From Stigmatella erecta (GTDB lineage Bacteria; Myxococcota; Myxococcia; Myxococcales; Myxococcaceae): a stretch of 64,000 nucleotides of DNA. Shown one piece after another: positions 34,301 through 40,498 of this stretch (the first letter of the stretch is position 1; each line of letters starts with the position of its first letter). The stretch covers positions 95,724 to 159,723 of the forward strand of contig NZ_FOIJ01000020.1 of assembly GCF_900111745.1 (NCBI RefSeq), in the 5' to 3' direction. Both the position numbers and the translations under genes were made by a program. The notes beneath the pieces are model-generated. The model made no database searches. It worked only from the letters and a program-made list of their open reading frames with translations, and was not told where the DNA came from.

Positions 34301-35239
34301 CTCGTGGGCGGCGCACCAGGCCTGGTAGTCGTGAACTGTTGGCTCGTTGACATGGTGGATGGCGGCCAGGGCCCGGACGACCGTCTGGTTAAAGCGCACC
34401 TGGCGCCGCAGCAGCTCATTCCAGATGGGCGAGAGCGCGCGCAGGCCGAGCGAGGCCATGCCCTGGGCCATCGGGTTGCTGAGCGCCTCCAGCTCGGAGA
34501 TCATCCGCTCGGCGCGGGAGGCGGCCGGGGCTTGCCAATCCACCGCCACGCACAGGGCATCCACCGCCGCCAGGTTCCAGCGGCGCTGGCCCTCCAGCAG
34601 CTGGCGGAGCACCGGGCCCAGCGTGGTGAGGTAGGACTTCTTGAGCAGCGTGAACACGCCCCCCGCGGTGCTGGCGCGGTGGGAGCGGGGCCGCCAGGCG
34701 GTGGGATCCGCGAGCGGCTCCAGGCGGCCGCGGATCTGCGCGCCCAGGTCCGCGTTCAGCGTGGCGCTGCGGTGGGAGCTCATCTGCTCCACGAGCATGG
34801 CCAGCTCGGCGTTGAACTCCCGCTGGGGGCGCAACACCTCGATGTGGAAGGGCATGAGCCCTTTCATCATCGCGCGCTTGGCGCGGCTTACGGCCTTGCC
34901 GACATGCTTGCGCGGAGAGTTGGGGACCTCGAACTGGAAGACATCCGCCAGCACGTGCGCCATGCGCACCGGATCCTCGATGGGCGACGAAGGCGCCCCC
35001 ACCCGGCTGTGCAGCTGGGCGAGCAGCAGGAGCAGGGTGTGCTCGTGTGCCACCAGCTCCGCGCACTGCTCGCCGCCACACGCCCGCAGGCGCTCCACCA
35101 CCCGCCGCTGGGTGGCCACCATGTCAGCCAGATCGCCCACGGTCAATTCGTCCCCCCCCGGGGTGACGCTGTCCCTCAAGGAGGGAAGGGGGGGCGGACG
35201 GGCCGGGGCGGAAGGGGTGGCGGGACGATCGTGATTCAT
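31361..35239 (-). CDS. Three-domain glycosyltransferase (GT2-GT2-WsaF-like GT4)
   Basis: A 1292-residue cytoplasmic polysaccharide glycosyltransferase. Residues 1 to about 330 are helical with no known domain. The first GT-A domain starts at PLLSLLTPTYNTPESVL and has IADDGS, CFLDHDDTLAP and YHWRMSAVSM. The second starts at PLVSIIVPFKDKPELL and has LLFLNNDVEAL and GPKLVFPDQTIQHAG. The last about 350 residues are GT-B-like (FVPYFRHPFGGVHTILRF, YFVQDFEPLFYPAG, MFTKHPSYLPLEMMASG), the pattern of the rhamnosyltransferase WsaF. The combination suggests building a repeating unit of O-antigen or exopolysaccharide, possibly containing rhamnose. It stands alone, with a 310-base divergent intergenic region. 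Confidence 0.88.
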   Translation of the reverse strand: MNHDRPATPSAPARPPPLPSLRDSVTPGGDELTVGDLADMVATQRRVVERLRACGGEQCAELVAHEHTLLLLLAQLHSRVGAPSSPIEDPVRMAHVLADVFQFEVPNSPRKHVGKAVSRAKRAMMKGLMPFHIEVLRPQREFNAELAMLVEQMSSHRSATLNADLGAQIRGRLEPLADPTAWRPRSHRASTAGGVFTLLKKSYLTTLGPVLRQLLEGQRRWNLAAVDALCVAVDWQAPAASRAERMISELEALSNPMAQGMASLGLRALSPIWNELLRRQVRFNQTVVRALAAIHHVNEPTVHDYQAWCAAHEPEQFRQSSRALLSLTRRPLLSLLTPTYNTPESVLRACLDSVRAQSYDRWEMCIADDGSTAPHVVRVLREYADLDKRIRFIRTPSNGGIAKATNAALDLVQGEYVCFLDHDDTLAPHALAEVALRLQAEPEADLLYSDEDRMDQSGRRVLPFFKPGWSPDLLRSANYICHFLVVKRDLLEKVGRIREGFDGAQDYDLILRVSEQAQRIAHIPRILYHWRMSAVSMAADVRNKPKASDAARRALADHLARCSEEAVIEEPLPTTFHMRYPVRGKPLVSIIVPFKDKPELLAKLVESLERHNSYGHYELLLISNNSVRPETHALLDRLVDPRIRKLTWNEPFNYSAINNFGVRNAQGELLLFLNNDVEALKAGWLEELIGQAQRPAVGAVGPKLVFPDQTIQHAGVILGMGGFAGHVFARLADRAEWTAFGHADWTRNYLAVTSACVMMRRDVFESVGGYDESFIVCGSDVELCLRIVAKGLRVVYTPAAKLLHDESATRRVDSIPEVDFWRSFSTYRRYLREGDPFYNPNLSLTMGDGTLRRDKRDGEAMAVQVLTTELPGSRMPVVSQGRANHQRHIAEHVPGMDCLPVEAERTRQQNGGRIAALQSRSKPLRKLSWFVPYFRHPFGGVHTILRFGHLMRTRHGVESQFVIYDNPHASAREMEGRARVLYDMPPGSFRVLSSQEDVKTLPECDLAIATFWRSAYLILKHPQAYGRAYFVQDFEPLFYPAGTMYGLAEQSYRLGLFGIFNTRGLHDFVTSNYGMKGLYFEPAVESSLFHDGRPPRTGPVRIFFYGRPSVERNAFELGLATLHQLKKELGGAVEILTAGEEWNPEQYGVRGVINNLGVLPYEKTADLYREIDVGLCFMFTKHPSYLPLEMMASGVTVVTNDNPANHWLLKHEENCLLAEPTFSGVLEQLRRAVLDNTARSRISATAAKRMRTTTWEQQVDQVYASLTSQVEAQLHAPAGGEQARGEPKLRAL

Positions 35240-35549
35240 GGGGAGTCTTCGAATGAAGAGTGGGACGGCTTGCTATCCCGTGCTCAAGCAGCAAGTCAAC
35301 AGACCTCCGGATCCGCTCAAGACACTGCAAATGCGATTTTCCAATACAAGCGATGCACTTGCTGGGATGTCCGCCATGCGGCCTCGCGAGGCCACACGCC
35401 AGCCCGGCCGCCGGCCATGCCTGTCATTGGGACGGGGGGACGCGTGTTAACACTCACCGTGTACCCTTTTCTCAGAATGGGCGGTTTACCCCCCGTACGG
35501 CTCCGCGGGGGGCTTGCGGGGGTGGACCGGCTTGCCATAAAGCGGATGG
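35240..35549. other. Divergent intergenic region, no gene seen
   Basis: 310 bases between the starts of the glycosyltransferase (minus) and the DTW protein (plus). It is visibly less GC-rich than the flanking genes over 35285-35360, consistent with promoters for both. I see no conserved operator, RNA or small ORF with a ribosome site. Confidence 0.5.
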
Positions 35550-36722
35550 GTGCGTCCCGTCTGCCTGCGCTGCCGCCGTCCTCAAGCCACCTGCTACTGT
35601 GCGCACATCCCGCGCGTCGAGACGCGCACCCGCGTCGTCTTCCTCCAGCACCCGCGCGAGCGGCGCGTGGCCATCGGCACCGCCCGCATGGCGCACCTGG
35701 CGCTGAGCAACTCCGAGTTGCACCAGGGGGTGGACTTCTCGGACAACCCCCGGCTGGCGGCGCTGGCCGCGGCGCCCGAACGGGTGGCCGTGCTCTTCCC
35801 CGGCCAGGAGGCGATGACGCTCGAGGAGGCGCGCGCGCGGCCCCCCGAGGCGCTCATCGTCGTGGACGGGACGTGGCCGCTGGCCAAGAAGGTCGTCTCC
35901 GTCAATCCCGTGCTCGCGGGGCTGCCCCGTATCGGCTTCACCCCGCGCCGCCCGAGCAACTACCGCATCCGCTCCGAGCCCGCGGAGCACTGTGTCTCGA
36001 CCATCGAGGCGGTGGTGGAGGTGCTGGGCGCGCTGGAAGGAGATCAGCCGCGCTTCGATGCGATGCTGCGCGCCTTCGAGTTCATGGTGGACACCCAGCT
36101 GGAGAACCAGTCCAGCCGCCAGGAGCCGCCGCGCCGCCGCATCTACAAGGCGCCCTGGCGCCCGCCCCTGGAGCTGCGCTCGCTGGCCGAGCGCTTCCCC
36201 CGGCTCGTGCTCCTGTACGCCGAGGCCAATGCCCACCCCATGGACGCGGGTATTGCCCCGGAGCTGGTCCACCTGGTGGCGAGCCGCCCCTCCACCGGCG
36301 AGCGCTTCGAGGCCGTGCTGGCCCCGCGCGAGCCGCTCGCGCGCAGCACCCCGCTGCACACGGAGCTGCCCGGGCACGTCCTGCTCGCGGGCGAGGACCG
36401 GGGCGCGGCGCTGGCCCGCTTCGAGGCCTTCTTGCGCCCGGACGATGTCCTGGCGGTGTGGACGTCCTATGCGCTGGAGCTGCTGTGGCGGGATGGCGTG
36501 AGCCGGCGCCAGGCGGTGAACGTGCGGCTGGCGGCGGCCCGGGCCCTGGCGGGCAAGGCGGGCGGCGTGGAGCAGGCGGTGGCGATGCTGGGGGCGGAGG
36601 CGCCCGCGCTCTGGGCGCAGGGGCGCGCGGGCCGGCGCATCCAGGCCCTGGAGGCCGTGGCCCAGGCGCTCATCCTGCGCGGCCAGGCCACGCAGCCGCC
36701 CCTGAAGCGCCAGGGCGCGTGA
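35550..36722 (+). CDS. DTW-domain tRNA aminocarboxypropyltransferase with C-terminal extension
   Basis: A 390-residue protein. The N-terminal 210 residues are a DTW domain: a zinc-binding CLRCRRPQATCYCAHI block, VVFLQHPRERRVAIGTARM, and the DTW motif as LIVVDGTWPLAKKV with GFTPRRPSNYRIRSEP. Members (TapT, TSR3 relatives) transfer the 3-amino-3-carboxypropyl group of SAM to uridine 47 of tRNA or to rRNA. The remaining 180 residues are extra. Their order, LVLLYAEANAHPMD, STPLHTELPGHVLLAG, RPDDVLAVWTSYALELL, resembles the layout of a DnaQ-like exonuclease fold whose catalytic acidic residues have been lost; this is inference only. Confidence 0.85.
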   Translation: MRPVCLRCRRPQATCYCAHIPRVETRTRVVFLQHPRERRVAIGTARMAHLALSNSELHQGVDFSDNPRLAALAAAPERVAVLFPGQEAMTLEEARARPPEALIVVDGTWPLAKKVVSVNPVLAGLPRIGFTPRRPSNYRIRSEPAEHCVSTIEAVVEVLGALEGDQPRFDAMLRAFEFMVDTQLENQSSRQEPPRRRIYKAPWRPPLELRSLAERFPRLVLLYAEANAHPMDAGIAPELVHLVASRPSTGERFEAVLAPREPLARSTPLHTELPGHVLLAGEDRGAALARFEAFLRPDDVLAVWTSYALELLWRDGVSRRQAVNVRLAAARALAGKAGGVEQAVAMLGAEAPALWAQGRAGRRIQALEAVAQALILRGQATQPPLKRQGA

Positions 36723-36734
36723 GGGGCGCCGCGC

Positions 36735-37820
36735 TCAGACGCGCTGCGCGCCCTGCCCTACGCCCAGCGTCGTCGAGCCCACGCGCCAGGGGAGGGTGAG
36801 GCCGCGCAGCCACTGGCCGAGCCGGGCCAGCAGGAAGCTGGCCGCCAGCAGCCCTCCGCCCGCGAGCAGGGCCAGGCCCAGCCCCAGCGTGGGGCCCACC
36901 CGCTGGGAGAGCCCCGGGGTGCCCGCCCAGCCGTACACCACGGGCAGGTGAATCACGTAGACCCACAGGGACACCCGGCCCAGGGGCGCCAGGGCCGACG
37001 AGAGCCACAGGGGCGCGAAGTTCATCGCCGCGAGCACGAGGAATCCCTCGCCCACGCGCAAGGCGACGAGCCACGCGCTCGTGGGGCTCCAGTCCGCGGT
37101 GCACAGGTGGGTGAGCCCCATGAGGCCCAGCCCCAGCACCGTCAGCGCGAGCCCCTGGGGCCAGCCCGAGCGCAGCAGGCGCAGGCAGGAGGACGCCAGG
37201 GCCCCGGCGAAGAAGTAGCCCGCCCAGGGGAAGAGCGGGAAGTGGCTCGCGGCGCCCCCCACGGCCTGTTGCAGGACGGCGGGCAAGTGGGGACTGGCCT
37301 GCCAGGCCGCCGTGCTGGCCAGGGGCACGCCCACGGCCATCACCGCGAGCGCCACGGCCCGGCTGCCCGGGCCGGAGAAGACGGCGAGCAGGGTGGCCCC
37401 CACGAGGAGGCTGAGGCCAATGCACTGGAGCGCGTCGAAGGCGAAGACGTGGGACAGCAGCGAGTCCCCCCAGCCCTGGGTGAGCACCGTGTCCCAGCCG
37501 GGCCAGTGCAGCAGGTATCCGAGGAAGAGCAGCAGCAGCGCCCGCTGCACCCGGCGGCCATAGGTGGCCTTCGCGGCGTCCGGACGGCGCGCATCGAGCG
37601 CGGCCACGACGGCCCAGCCGCTCACCAGCAGGAAGAGCGGGGCGGTGATGCCGCGAAACTCCCAGTACCGTTGGACCCAGGGGTGGTCCCGGGTCACGGG
37701 CGCCAGGAGCGCATCCAACGTATGTCCCAGCACCATCGCCATCACGGCGAGGCCCCGGGCACCGTCCAGGGCCGGGTGGCGAGGGGGCTGCAGAAGAGGG
37801 GGCGGACGAAGGGGACGCAA
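36735..37820 (-). CDS. Membrane acyltransferase (heparan-alpha-glucosaminide N-acetyltransferase-like)
   Basis: A polytopic protein of about 361 residues with around ten hydrophobic segments. The N-terminal motif ALDGARGLAVMAMVLGHTLD, followed by FRGITAPLFLLVSGW and YGRRVQRALLLLFLGYLLHW, is the pattern of the DUF1624/HGSNAT-like and related acyltransferase-3 families. In these a conserved His in the first segment helps carry an acyl group across the inner membrane. The acceptor is unknown, possibly a cell-surface sugar. The start is uncertain: TTG at 37820 is used because no ATG or GTG lies close to the conserved start, and the frame stays open to about 38135. It is convergent with the DTW gene (12 bases between stops). 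Confidence 0.75.
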   Translation of the reverse strand: MRPLRPPPLLQPPRHPALDGARGLAVMAMVLGHTLDALLAPVTRDHPWVQRYWEFRGITAPLFLLVSGWAVVAALDARRPDAAKATYGRRVQRALLLLFLGYLLHWPGWDTVLTQGWGDSLLSHVFAFDALQCIGLSLLVGATLLAVFSGPGSRAVALAVMAVGVPLASTAAWQASPHLPAVLQQAVGGAASHFPLFPWAGYFFAGALASSCLRLLRSGWPQGLALTVLGLGLMGLTHLCTADWSPTSAWLVALRVGEGFLVLAAMNFAPLWLSSALAPLGRVSLWVYVIHLPVVYGWAGTPGLSQRVGPTLGLGLALLAGGGLLAASFLLARLGQWLRGLTLPWRVGSTTLGVGQGAQRV

Positions 37821-37952
37821 GCGTCCGGCAGCATAAGAGCAGGTGGGCAGGCCGTCTTGAAAGTGGACGGCGGCCGTCCAGATGACCGATGAACTCCCGG
37901 AAAGTTGGACCCACAAGGGCTCCGATGTAGGCCCACGGGCGAGGAAGACACC

Positions 37953-38456
37953 ATGGTGAACGGAACAGGGCCTCGGTTCGGGTGGCTCGCCTTGTGGCTC
38001 TGGGCGGCTCCCGCCTTCGCCGCGGGCTCGGGAGACGACTGGTTCGGCCCGGACAAGCCCAAGCACTTCGTGGCCACCCTGGGGCTCGCGGGGGTGGGGT
38101 ACGGGGCCGGGGCCCTGCTCTTCGAGCCCCCCCACGCGCGGTGGCTGGCGGGCGCGGGGCTCGGGCTGGGGGTGGGGCTGGGCAAGGAAGTCTATGACGC
38201 GGGCCGGGGCGGCCGGTTCTCCTCCAAGGATCTGGTGTGGGATGCGGTGGGCACCGCCACCGGGCTGGGGCTGTCGTGGCTCATCGACGGCTTGCTCAGC
38301 CGCCGGCAGTCCGCCGCGCCGGCCCGGGCCGGGGGGCTTCCTGATGGGTGGGGGAAGCTGGGAGCATGCGAGCTCCGGCTGAAGGGCCCCGGGGTGACGG
38401 ACATGTTGTTAACCTGCCGCAACGTAGGACAGCTGCTCCCGGAGACGTACCCATGA
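37953..38456 (+). CDS. YfiM/DUF2279-like periplasmic or membrane protein
   Basis: A 167-residue protein with a signal peptide (WLALWLWAAPAFAAG). The mature part carries PDKPKHFVATLGLAGVGYGA, two Gly-rich hydrophobic segments, and GLGLGVGLGKEVYDAG followed by FSSKDLVWDAVGTATGLG. This DKxKH ... KExxD ... SxxDLxxDxxG pattern is that of YfiM/DUF2279-like proteins, whose function is unknown. Its TGA overlaps the ATG of the downstream di-heme peroxidase gene (ATGA), so the two are translationally coupled. Confidence 0.72.
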   Translation: MVNGTGPRFGWLALWLWAAPAFAAGSGDDWFGPDKPKHFVATLGLAGVGYGAGALLFEPPHARWLAGAGLGLGVGLGKEVYDAGRGGRFSSKDLVWDAVGTATGLGLSWLIDGLLSRRQSAAPARAGGLPDGWGKLGACELRLKGPGVTDMLLTCRNVGQLLPETYP

Positions 38457-39586
38457 ACGACTGGACCCGGAACACGATGGCCCCGCTGCCGGCGGCACTG
38501 GTGGCGCTGGGCCTGCTGGCCGGGGCGGGCTGTTCCCGGGAAGCTCCCGTGTCTGCGGCGACCCCCGTGCCCGCGGTGGCCGAGGTCCTGCCGGCGGACC
38601 CGCCCGCGCCGAAGCGGACCCCGTTGGATTCCGCGAAGCTGCTGCTGGCCTTCAAGCCCGCGCCGAAAGCGAAGGCCGCGCCCGCCCCCGTGGACTCCGA
38701 GGCCCGCATCGCCCTGGGGCGCATGCTCTTCTTCGACCCGCGGCTGTCCAAGAACCACGACATCTCCTGCAACTCGTGCCACGGCCTGGACACGTTCGGC
38801 GTGGACAACAAGCCGCTGTCCGACGGGCACCGGGGCCAGAAGGGGACGCGCAACTCGCCCACCGTCTACAACGCCGCGGGCCACATCGCGCAGTTCTGGG
38901 ACGGCCGCGCCGCCTCCCTGGAAGCCCAGGCCGAGGGCCCGCTCTTCAACCCCGTGGAGATGGCGCTGCCGGATGACCGGCGGCTCGTGGCGACCCTGGC
39001 CTCCATTCCGGAGTACCAGAAGCGCTTCCGGCAGGCGTTTCCCGGCGAGACGCAGCCCATCACGCGCGCCACGGTGACGCAGGCCATCGCCGCGTTCGAG
39101 CGCCAGCTCACCACCCCCTCGCGCTTCGATGCCTTCCTGGAGGGAGACGCGGGCGCGCTCACCGCCCAGGAGCGCCGCGGGCTGGAGACCTTCGTCGCGG
39201 TGGGCTGCACCACGTGCCACAACGGCGGGGCGGTGGGCGGCACCTCCTTCCAGAAGCTGGGCCTCATCGAGCCGTGGCCGCACGTGGCCGACGCGGGCCG
39301 CTTCGAGGTGACGAAGGACGAGGAGGACCTGAACAAGTTCCGCGTCCCCACGCTGCGCAACGTGGAGAAGACGGCGCCGTACCTCCACAGCGGCTCGGTC
39401 CAGGCGCTGCCCGAGATGGTGCGGTTGATGGCCCGGCACCAGCTCGGCCAGGCGCTCCCGGAGCCGGACGTGGAGGATGTGGTGGCCTTCCTCAAGAGCC
39501 TCACCGGGGCGCTGCCCCAGCAGTACATCTCCGCCCCCGAGCTGCCGAAGAGCACGCCCCGGACGCCGAAGCCCGATCCGTCGTGA
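38453..39586 (+). CDS. Di-heme cytochrome c peroxidase (MauG/CcpA family) lipoprotein
   Basis: A 377-residue predicted lipoprotein (LLAGAGCSR) with two c-type heme motifs, CNSCH (C106, C109, H110) and CTTCH (C252, C255, H256). Other family blocks are ALGRMLFFDPRLS, RNSPTVYN, QFWDGRAASLEAQA and FRVPTLRNVEKTAPYLHSG. Such enzymes reduce hydrogen peroxide in the periplasm with electrons from small cytochromes; some MauG members oxidise other substrates. Residues 30-80 are a Pro/Ala-rich linker. It begins on the stop of the YfiM-like gene. Confidence 0.92.
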   Translation: MNDWTRNTMAPLPAALVALGLLAGAGCSREAPVSAATPVPAVAEVLPADPPAPKRTPLDSAKLLLAFKPAPKAKAAPAPVDSEARIALGRMLFFDPRLSKNHDISCNSCHGLDTFGVDNKPLSDGHRGQKGTRNSPTVYNAAGHIAQFWDGRAASLEAQAEGPLFNPVEMALPDDRRLVATLASIPEYQKRFRQAFPGETQPITRATVTQAIAAFERQLTTPSRFDAFLEGDAGALTAQERRGLETFVAVGCTTCHNGGAVGGTSFQKLGLIEPWPHVADAGRFEVTKDEEDLNKFRVPTLRNVEKTAPYLHSGSVQALPEMVRLMARHQLGQALPEPDVEDVVAFLKSLTGALPQQYISAPELPKSTPRTPKPDPS

Positions 39587-39627
39587 TGGGCCGTGCGCGG
39601 AAGGCCCGCTGGTAGTAAGAGCGGGCC

Positions 39628-40029
39628 ATGAACTTTCTGTTCCAGTTTCATTCCGGGCTCCGGTTCCTGGTGCTCCTGGTGGGCCTCGTGGCCCTGGTGT
39701 ACTTCGCGGTGGGGCAGGTGACGAAGCGCACTGCGGGCAAGGACGTGCGCGTGCTGGGCGCCATCTACAGCGGGCTGCTCGACCTTCAGTTCCTCATCGG
39801 CATCGTGATGGTGGCGCTGGGCCGGTACTACCCCCAGCTCATCGGCCACATCGTGACGATGGTGCTCGCCGTGGCGGTGACCCACGTGCTGCTGGTGCGC
39901 AACCGCAAGAAGCCCCAGCCGGGCTTCCTGCTGCCGCTGGTGGCCGTCGCCGTGTCGCTGCTGCTCATCGCCGGTGGCATCATGGCCATTGGCCGGGGCG
40001 TGCTCACCCAGACCGCCTTCGTGGGCTGA
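39628..40029 (+). CDS. Small four-helix membrane protein
   Basis: A 133-residue inner-membrane protein with four hydrophobic segments (FLVLLVGLVALVYFAVG, LLDLQFLIGIVMVALG, IVTMVLAVAVTHVLLV, LLPLVAVAVSLLLIAGG). The first histidine (FQFHSGLRF) and a second in the third helix could be heme or metal ligands, as in some small cytochrome-like membrane proteins, but that is a guess. It lies 41 bases after the peroxidase gene and 8 before the next gene, so it is probably part of the same operon. Confidence 0.75.
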   Translation: MNFLFQFHSGLRFLVLLVGLVALVYFAVGQVTKRTAGKDVRVLGAIYSGLLDLQFLIGIVMVALGRYYPQLIGHIVTMVLAVAVTHVLLVRNRKKPQPGFLLPLVAVAVSLLLIAGGIMAIGRGVLTQTAFVG

Positions 40030-40037
40030 GCCGCCGC

Positions 40038-40484
40038 ATGGCCGACAAGCGCCGCTTCGAGCTCTTCGCCCACTTCATCAGCGAACGCTTTCGCGCGCCG
40101 CGCATCTTCGATGTCGCCGGCGGGCAGGGCCGGCTCAACGAGGCCCTGACGAAATTGGGACGCACCGTCACCACCTTCGACCTGCGGCACAAGCACCTGC
40201 CGGTGAAGTACGCCTGCCGGGAGTTCACCTTGAGCGAGCCCGCCGAGGTGGACCTGCTCGTGGGCATGCACCCGGATGGGGCCACGCGCATCATCATCGA
40301 GTACGCGGCGCTCCACCGGTTGCCGTTCGCCGTGGTTCCGTGCTGTTCCGACAACAGCATGCCGTACAATCCGTGGATGCGCCATCTGGCCGAGCTGGCG
40401 CGCGACCGGGGCTTCACGTCCGTGGAGGACCATTGCCTGCCCATGGAGGGACGCGCCCGGGTGGTGCTGGGCGCATTTGAGTAA
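40038..40484 (+). CDS. SAM-dependent methyltransferase-like protein
   Basis: A 148-residue protein with a Rossmann-type SAM-binding motif (IFDVAGGQGRLNEALTKLG) and the next acidic strand (TTFDLRHKH). The rest is short: DLLVGMHPDGATRIIIEYA and PFAVVPCCSDNSMPYNPWMR. The VPCC stretch resembles the active loop of some RNA-modifying methyltransferases that inspect a nucleobase. At this length it is a minimal version. The gene lies 8 bases downstream of the four-helix protein and 14 upstream of the hybrid kinase. Confidence 0.7.
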   Translation: MADKRRFELFAHFISERFRAPRIFDVAGGQGRLNEALTKLGRTVTTFDLRHKHLPVKYACREFTLSEPAEVDLLVGMHPDGATRIIIEYAALHRLPFAVVPCCSDNSMPYNPWMRHLAELARDRGFTSVEDHCLPMEGRARVVLGAFE

Positions 40485-40498
40485 GGAGGAGGGCCCGG

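Noticed and set aside
31415..36799. A plus-strand open frame of about 1790 codons opposite the glycosyltransferase gene
   Set aside because: The antisense strand of GC-rich coding DNA often lacks stops. The frame is Arg/Gly/His-rich without domains, while the minus strand encodes clear glycosyltransferase motifs and the DTW gene overlaps its end.
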